Source: UMGS1484 sp045593325
Lineage (GTDB): Bacteria > Bacillota > Clostridia > Oscillospirales > Acutalibacteraceae
NCBI GenBank assembly: GCA_045593325.1
Contig: JAZNWL010000014.1
Coordinates: forward strand, 1 to 14,729
Reading direction: 5' to 3'
Length of the DNA: 14,729 nucleotides
Positions 14,589 to 14,729 of the stretch are shown here, in pieces (positions within the stretch are counted from its first letter, which is position 1; each line of letters begins with the position of its first letter). The position numbers were made by a program, and so were the translations under genes. The notes under the pieces are model-generated. The model made no database searches and was not told the DNA's origin. It was given only the letters and a program-made list of their open reading frames with translations.

Positions 14589-14729
14589 AGGAGTGACTAA
14601 CTATTAAAAGTCAAGACCTTTTTTGAAAAAATCAGGAAATGAAAAAATAGGTGCACTTAAATAAGCCCTATGTTTTAAGGACTTAAAAAATATTAGTTTG
14701 AGATTATCTCATGGCATCAGGATCATAAG
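14589..14729. repeat. Right copy of the perfect 141-bp terminal inverted repeat
   Basis: Exact reverse complement of 1-141, starting 3 nt after the regulator stop codon. All frames are interrupted by stops, so no protein is encoded within it. Internal pairings include TGACT/AGTCA (14594-14598 with 14609-14613), T6-G-A6 (14619-14631), an imperfect hairpin with ATAGG/CCTAT and CTTA/TAAG (14642-14676), TTTTAAG/CTTAAAA (14673-14688) and GAGATTATCTC (14700-14710). The element's identity is unknown and it likely extends beyond the window. Confidence 0.95.

Noticed and set aside
14604..14627. ATT-initiated gene (infC-like start) after the AAAGGAG site in the right repeat
   Set aside because: The frame from ATT ends after seven codons and does not resemble IF3.
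14589..14729. Group II intron end
   Set aside because: The expected GTGCG-type 5' end and domain V hairpin are not visible in the 141 nt.

Overview
The window looks like a complete metagenomic or draft contig from a low-to-moderate GC Gram-positive bacterium of the class Clostridia. An Oscillospirales-like gut lineage is my best guess, but the family is uncertain. The grounds are a HrcA/CIRCE heat-shock circuit, a bifunctional Rel, the clostridial run recJ-rel-dtd-MBL hydrolase-hemZ, the yabB-rsmI pair, strong AGGAG-type ribosome binding sites, and frequent TTG/GTG start candidates. Gene content is almost entirely housekeeping. I see no phage, CRISPR, toxin, secretion or defence genes.

Layout. 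Positions 1-141 and 14589-14729 are perfect inverted copies of each other and hold no gene. hrcA (144-1154, minus) lies just inside the left copy, with its own promoter and a CIRCE operator. A minus-strand terminator (about 1286-1324) then closes a run of twelve minus-strand genes read from right to left: recJ, rel, dtd, an MBL-fold hydrolase, hemZ, a uridine-kinase-like gene, trpS, prmA, a yabB/trmN6-type methyltransferase, rsmI, a membrane-anchored metallophosphoesterase and a small unknown gene. All junctions are overlaps or gaps of about 33 nt or less. The only clear promoter found for the run is upstream of recJ (13792-13820), so it may be one transcript of about 12.4 kb. To its right, on the plus strand, are tRNA-Arg(UCU) with its own promoter and terminator, and a small XRE-type regulator with consensus expression signals. 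The regulator ends 3 nt before the right repeat.

Functional theme. Most of the operon serves translation and its surveillance: tryptophan charging (TrpS), D-aminoacyl-tRNA removal (Dtd), tRNA and 16S rRNA methylation (YabB-like, RsmI), L11 methylation (PrmA) and (p)ppGpp turnover (Rel). Alongside are DNA repair (RecJ), haem-type radical SAM chemistry (HemZ) and nucleoside salvage (kinase).

The most unusual feature is the pair of perfect 141-bp inverted ends. Their length equals the largest default k-mer of the MEGAHIT assembler. The simplest reading is that this chromosome segment is flanked by inverted copies of a longer repeat, entered by exactly one k-mer at each end. I did not find a convincing undescribed system. 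The items most worth checking are the identity of the hairpin-rich flanking repeat, a metallophosphoesterase with two altered metal ligands, and the small unknown gene.
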